From Mitsuokella sp047974105 (GTDB lineage: Bacteria; Bacillota; Negativicutes; Selenomonadales; Selenomonadaceae), in assembly GCF_047974105.1 (NCBI RefSeq), contig NZ_JBHYRS010000002.1, forward strand, positions 382,280 through 446,279: a stretch of DNA of 64,000 bases, written 5' to 3'. Numbering within the stretch: position 1 is the stretch's first letter; each line of letters starts with the position of its first letter. Shown one piece after another: positions 60,685 through 64,000 of this stretch. The translations under genes and the position numbers were made by a program. The notes under the pieces were generated by a model that ran no database searches, was not told the DNA's origin, and saw only the letters and a list, made by a program, of their open reading frames with translations.

Positions 60685-61244
60685 TTATTGGCATCCACGA
60701 CGGCTTCGATGAGAATGGTCGTGACCTGTTTTTCCGGATTGACTGCCTTTAAAAACGTCCAGGTACGGTTCGTTTCCTCGCGCGGCAGGCGGGCGGCGAG
60801 CAGCGTGTCATTCGTCAGGCTCAGGCGGTCGAAGGCCTGATTCGCAAAGAACAGATTATTCTCGTTCGCCTTGAGCCCGAGGGCCGTCAGCGTGCAGTTA
60901 AAGACAATGCGCAGCTTTTCCTGTTCGGCCGAATCAATCGCGCCGTGATGCGCGATGACGATGTTCGAGAGCCTGCCGAGCTGATTGGCATTGAGGATCA
61001 TGACCGTGCTGTCGTCGATACCGGCAAAATACGAGATGTAATTGCCCTGCACCCGTTTCGTCAAATCGCCCTGAATCGGATAGGCACTGACCTTGTTATA
61101 CGCGGCCGCAAAGCCATCGGCGTCGAGATTGTCCTCAAGCTGTACCTTGGTCTCCGTCAGTTCATTGAGACCTGCTGCCTGCGTGACCGCCGCAAAAGAC
61201 AGCACCATCAGGGCCGTCAGGACCAGTGTAAAGATTTTCTTCAT
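60681..61244 (-). CDS. Hypothetical exported protein
   Basis: 187 residues. Clear signal peptide (MKKIFTLVLTALMVLSFAAV, cleavage near TQA-AG). The mature part is a mixed alpha/beta domain (VQLEDNLDADGFAAAYNKVS; YISYFAGIDDSTVMILNA; VFNCTLTALGLKANENNLFF) without Cys pairs or membrane segments. First gene of the three-gene run leading to the phosphoethanolamine transferase, with AGGGGG before the ATG. Likely periplasmic. The family was not recognised. Confidence 0.75.
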   Translation of the reverse strand: MKKIFTLVLTALMVLSFAAVTQAAGLNELTETKVQLEDNLDADGFAAAYNKVSAYPIQGDLTKRVQGNYISYFAGIDDSTVMILNANQLGRLSNIVIAHHGAIDSAEQEKLRIVFNCTLTALGLKANENNLFFANQAFDRLSLTNDTLLAARLPREETNRTWTFLKAVNPEKQVTTILIEAVVDANK

Positions 61245-61324
61245 GAAAGTACCCCCTCATAAGTCGTGATTTTTCATAGTTCCCTTCATTATATCATGTT
61301 ATGAGGCTTCTTTCCTGCTTTTCT

Positions 61325-62014
61325 TCAAACTTCCGACGACTGGCGCTTTGCCCTGCGGCCGAGCACCATGCCGGCAAAAATGACGCCGATGGCCAGAACG
61401 CCCTGCACGATAAGAGCCGCTCCATCCCCCGCTGCCGCCGTCAGCATCGCGCCGATAATCTTGTCATGCACGATCATCGAGCCGGCCGTCCAGCCGAGAA
61501 GTCCCGCACCGGCGTAAAGCACGACAGGGAAACGGTCCATGATTCTGCCAATCAGCGTGCTGCCGCCGACAATAATCGGGATGCTGATGAGAAAGCCCAG
61601 GACCACGAGCAGAAAACTGCCGTGCGAAGCACCGGCAATGGCCAGCACATTGTCGACGCCCATCGCCGCATCCGCGATGATGATGGTCTTTACCGCTCCC
61701 ATCAGGCTGTCCGAAGCCTGTACTTCTTCCTCCTGCCCCGCTGGCAAAAGGAGCTTCACGGCAATCGGCAGCAGGATGAGGCCGCCAATGGCCTGCAGAT
61801 ACGGAATGGTCAAAAGCCACACAGCGGCAAACGTCATGAGCAAACGGATGATGACGGCCCCCGCCGTACCAATCAGAATCGCCTTTTTGCGCAGGCTCTC
61901 CGGCAGCTTGTTGGCCGCCATCGCGATGACGACGGCATTGTCGCCGCCGAGCAGCAAATCCATAAGCACGATGGTCCCCAGAGCCATCAAAAACTGCATC
62001 GATAAAATTTCCAT
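61325..62014 (-). CDS. TerC/YjbE-type membrane protein, probable manganese exporter
   Basis: 229 residues, seven membrane segments. The two TerC acidic motifs are LLLGGDNAVVIAMAA (about 22-36) and DAAMGVDNVLAIAGASHG (about 115-132), with NxxGG-like helices. TerC proteins of the YjbE/YkoY group export Mn(II), in Bacillus to load secreted enzymes. A yybP-ykoY riboswitch stands directly upstream, which supports the manganese role. GAGAGGAAG precedes the ATG. Confidence 0.92.
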   Translation of the reverse strand: MEILSMQFLMALGTIVLMDLLLGGDNAVVIAMAANKLPESLRKKAILIGTAGAVIIRLLMTFAAVWLLTIPYLQAIGGLILLPIAVKLLLPAGQEEEVQASDSLMGAVKTIIIADAAMGVDNVLAIAGASHGSFLLVVLGFLISIPIIVGGSTLIGRIMDRFPVVLYAGAGLLGWTAGSMIVHDKIIGAMLTAAAGDGAALIVQGVLAIGVIFAGMVLGRRAKRQSSEV

Positions 62015-62066
62015 TTTTTCGCTTCCTCTCTCTTTATGAAATACATTCTATAGATTCTATAGAAAC

Positions 62067-62116
62067 AAAAAGAGACTTTCGCATGGTAGCCCAAATGGGT
62101 ATCATGCGAAAGTCTC
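62067..62116 (-). terminator. Riboswitch-controlled terminator before the terC gene
   Basis: Minus-strand GAGACTTTCGCATG pairs perfectly with CATGCGAAAGTCTC and is followed by five T. It overlaps the 3' end of the manganese aptamer. Confidence 0.88.
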
Positions 62117-62205
62117 ACCTATTACTTCATTATAGCCGTAACGCTGTCACCAGCTGCCAAGGCAGCATGCTTGTTGACAACAGCCGCGAGGTTACTCCCC
62201 TTCGC
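62107..62205 (-). ncRNA. yybP-ykoY manganese riboswitch
   Basis: The minus-strand leader carries GAAGGGGAGTAACC..., GCTGGTGACAGCG..., GGCTATAATG and TGAGACTTTC, the conserved blocks of the yybP-ykoY motif. Mn(II) binding is expected to break the terminator at 62067-62116 and turn on the TerC-type exporter. Confidence 0.88.
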
Positions 62206-62222
62206 TATTCGTTTATGGCATC

Positions 62223-62252
62223 AGTATAACAGACGCCCCCGAAACCTGTCAA
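62223..62252 (-). promoter_or_regulatory. Promoter of the manganese riboswitch/terC transcript
   Basis: Minus-strand TTGACA (62252-62247), an 18-base spacer and TATACT (62228-62223), just upstream of the aptamer and just after the stop of the 513-residue gene. Confidence 0.8.
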
Positions 62253-62267
62253 TCCTTATTTCCTGAT

Positions 62268-63809
62268 TTAATTGACATAGAGGCTCGTGACAAAGGCCTC
62301 TTCCGTCAGATAGCGCGGGTCGAATTTCGTGCAGTGCAGCCGTTGGCGCAGGATTTCCATATGGCGATAGACGTCCTCTTTCGTGGCACCGAACATGCTG
62401 TAAAGGGCAGGAACCCGCTCAAAGCCCAAGTCATTGATCTTGCCGTAGCTTAACAGGCAGGCCGTGACGATGGCCGGCATTTCCTCAGGGTACGAAGCAG
62501 GGTCCGCTACGGACATATAGTCCTCGAACAGCTTGCACATGAGACTGCCCGAAAAAAGACTGTAGCCCATCCGGTAGGCAACTTCCCGCAGGATATTTTC
62601 TTCTTCTTCAAAGCTCTGCCGAATGGCCGGATTGGCCGGCAAAGGTTTTGGCATCTTGCGCAGCGGCACAACATTGAGCTGGGCAAATGTCGCCATGATG
62701 TGCAGGGTATGGCGCACGACCACCGCATCACGCTGGAAAAAATCATCGAGGACCGCATCCGGCTTCTGGCAGCGGAAAATTTCGAACTGGCGCAGGATGA
62801 TATCCCGCATGCGGCGCCGCAGTCTGCCGCTGGCCGGCAGTGACGTCACATAATTGAGCATCATGACCCCGCGGGCATGCAGATGCCCGAAGAAAATCAA
62901 ATGTTCGATATCGGGGAACATAAAATCCTGATCCGGCAGATCGATGAGCTCATCCGTAAAGAGATTGCGGCACGTGGCAAAACCGTTGCCAATGCCCACA
63001 ACATAAAAAACCGTAAACTTCGCCTTCAGGAGATCGCGTATGATATCCTGTTCCATGATAGTCAGATTTTCCTGCTCGTGTTTGAAAAAATAGCGCAGCG
63101 GAACTTCATCCGTCTCAATCATATGATAATCAAAGAGAAAATAATCCCAGAAACTCAGCCAAAACGTATCCTTTTCATCAGACTGGGATTCTTTCTGCGG
63201 CAGCGTCGTGCATTCCGGTCCCGAATAAAGCAGCAGAGCGCGGTCCATATCGCGTTCGAAATCCTTCTGGTGAAAATAGCGGCCGATGCGCGTCAGGAGA
63301 TTGTCGAGCAGGTCATTAAGATGGTCGACATCCTCCTCCGTGACTTCTTCCTGATGATTGAGGGATGTGTAGAATTCATCCTGCGAACGGCGCGGCGGCA
63401 TGACAAAGTGCCCGTTATCGTAAAGGGACTCTCTGGCATCGCGGATATAAGAAAGGTCTTCCTCGCTGCCGTATTTCTTCTGATAAGAGCGGTAAAAATC
63501 CTCGACGATGTCAAAAAAAGCATTGACGCAGTCTTCCTGCAGGGAAAAATCCTGATTATCCTGTGCCAAACGGTAGAGAATCTCCTGATAATCGTAAATA
63601 GTCAGCGAAGCAAACGAATACAAATTCATCTGTTCCACATACGTGATGAGCATCGATACGGCCTGCCAGATCCTGCGCAGTTCTGCGTCATCCGCACCAT
63701 GCCATGCCTTTTTGCGCAGATACTTTTCGATAATCTCCTGCGCCAAAATCTTTTCTGCATCCACATGATTCTCATAAAAATGTTCCACAAGTGCGTAGAC
63801 GTTGTTCAT
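62268..63809 (-). CDS. Large hypothetical cytosolic protein next to an rRNA operon
   Basis: 513 residues from ATG 63809 (GAGG eight bases upstream); the frame is open further upstream but those codons lie before the promoter. Not recognised. It is rich in acidic and aromatic residues, with no signal peptide or membrane helix. N-terminal VEHFYENHVDAEKILAQEII and YDYQEILYRLAQDNQDFSLQ look helical; the middle has FTVFYVVGIGNGFATC and FPDIEHLIFFGHLHARGVM. No catalytic motif could be named. Transcribed alone from an extended -10 promoter between the 5S rRNA terminator and the manganese riboswitch. Confidence 0.75.
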   Translation of the reverse strand: MNNVYALVEHFYENHVDAEKILAQEIIEKYLRKKAWHGADDAELRRIWQAVSMLITYVEQMNLYSFASLTIYDYQEILYRLAQDNQDFSLQEDCVNAFFDIVEDFYRSYQKKYGSEEDLSYIRDARESLYDNGHFVMPPRRSQDEFYTSLNHQEEVTEEDVDHLNDLLDNLLTRIGRYFHQKDFERDMDRALLLYSGPECTTLPQKESQSDEKDTFWLSFWDYFLFDYHMIETDEVPLRYFFKHEQENLTIMEQDIIRDLLKAKFTVFYVVGIGNGFATCRNLFTDELIDLPDQDFMFPDIEHLIFFGHLHARGVMMLNYVTSLPASGRLRRRMRDIILRQFEIFRCQKPDAVLDDFFQRDAVVVRHTLHIMATFAQLNVVPLRKMPKPLPANPAIRQSFEEEENILREVAYRMGYSLFSGSLMCKLFEDYMSVADPASYPEEMPAIVTACLLSYGKINDLGFERVPALYSMFGATKEDVYRHMEILRQRLHCTKFDPRYLTEEAFVTSLYVN

Positions 63810-63866
63810 ACCTATTTCCTCTGTCTGTTTCCTATTCTCTGTTCTTCTCGATATAATAACGAATCC

Positions 63867-63875
63867 ATTATACCA
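63867..63875 (-). promoter_or_regulatory. Extended -10 promoter of the 513-residue protein gene
   Basis: Minus-strand TGGTATAAT (TG-n-TATAAT), about 60 bases before the ATG; no good -35 box. Confidence 0.6.
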
Positions 63876-63898
63876 TATTCTAGGGTATTCTTGCACGA

Positions 63899-63923
63899 AA
63901 AAAGCTCCGCCGCAGCGGAGCCT
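63899..63923 (-). terminator. Terminator of the rRNA operon
   Basis: Minus-strand GCTCCGC-TGC-GGCGGAGC (arms pairing GCTCCGC/GCGGAGC) followed by six T, directly after the 5S rRNA 3' end. Confidence 0.88.
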
Positions 63924-63929
63924 TTGCTT

Positions 63930-64000
63930 AACCGGCAACTTCCTATCCTCCCAGTCCGTCTCCAGACAAGTACTTTCGGCCTCTGAATGCTTAACTACTG
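63930..64000 (-). rRNA. rrf: 5S ribosomal RNA, 3' part, cut by the window edge
   Basis: The minus strand reads AGTTAAGCATTCAGAGGCCG, then GTACTTGTCTGGAGACGGAC, then TGGGAGGATAGGAAGTTGCC. This matches the 3' two-thirds of bacterial 5S rRNA in both order and loop sequences. The 5' end and the rest of the rrn operon lie beyond 64000. The exact 3' end is uncertain by a few bases. Confidence 0.9.

Overview
The window looks like chromosomal DNA of a Gram-negative-type (diderm) Firmicute, most likely a Negativicute of the Selenomonas/Mitsuokella kind. The reasons are inferential. Many genes have Firmicute-type features: strong AGGAGG ribosome sites, TTG starts, cdaA-cdaR, Feo, FMN and yybP-ykoY riboswitches, and LL-diaminopimelate aminotransferase. 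These sit beside an EptA-like membrane phosphoethanolamine transferase, which points to an LPS-type outer membrane. GC content is moderate to high in genes, and the gaps are AT-rich. The genus call is a guess. No mobile element, CRISPR array or phage block was seen; most of the window is ordinary housekeeping and metabolic DNA.

Layout, left part (1-31 kb, almost all on the minus strand). First come the end of a type IV pilus/type II secretion cluster (gspE-pilT-pilC) and polA-mutM-coaE-slt. An L,D-transpeptidase, a lone heme-degrading-domain protein and a riboflavin operon follow. The riboflavin operon (ribD-ribE-ribBA-ribH with yfcE and hslO behind it) has an FMN riboswitch in front. Next are feoA-feoB plus a Cys-rich partner, and a cbiL/ABC uptake operon for an iron- or corrinoid-type ligand. 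Then come cdaA-cdaR-FAD oxidoreductase-glmM-cbiK (c-di-AMP, cell wall precursor, cobalt chelation), ilvE, and acpS-nnr.

Middle part (31-44 kb). A LysR regulator faces a LarA-type nickel racemase and a Dcu C4-dicarboxylate carrier. A 570-base AT-rich gap with palindromes separates these from dapL. Then follow a LysR-smc-ftsY run, an unknown CxxC protein, and a tRNA operon (Asp-Gly-Cys-Gly-Cys in transcription order) whose Cys-Gly pair is duplicated exactly.

Right part (44-64 kb) is more accessory. It holds an ASCH-like protein, a SIMPL-domain protein with an acyltransferase, and a DUF805/XRE/ImmA operon with twin operator palindromes. A sugar module follows: LacI regulator, DUF4867 protein, sugar porter and xylulokinase-type kinase, with a divergent L-fucose-isomerase-like enzyme. 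A LysR gene then faces a truncated PEP-mutase-family gene and an Fsr-like efflux carrier. Last are a three-gene envelope operon ending in the phosphoethanolamine transferase, a TerC-type exporter under a yybP-ykoY manganese riboswitch, an orphan 513-residue protein, and the 3' part of a 5S rRNA at the window edge.

The most interesting loci are regulatory or poorly explained: the DUF805-XRE-ImmA operon with paired ACATATGT operators; the sugar module of unknown substrate with its inverted-repeat operator; the LarA-Dcu pair as a possible 2-hydroxy-dicarboxylate racemase system; and the half-length PEP-mutase gene behind clear LysR-type operator repeats.
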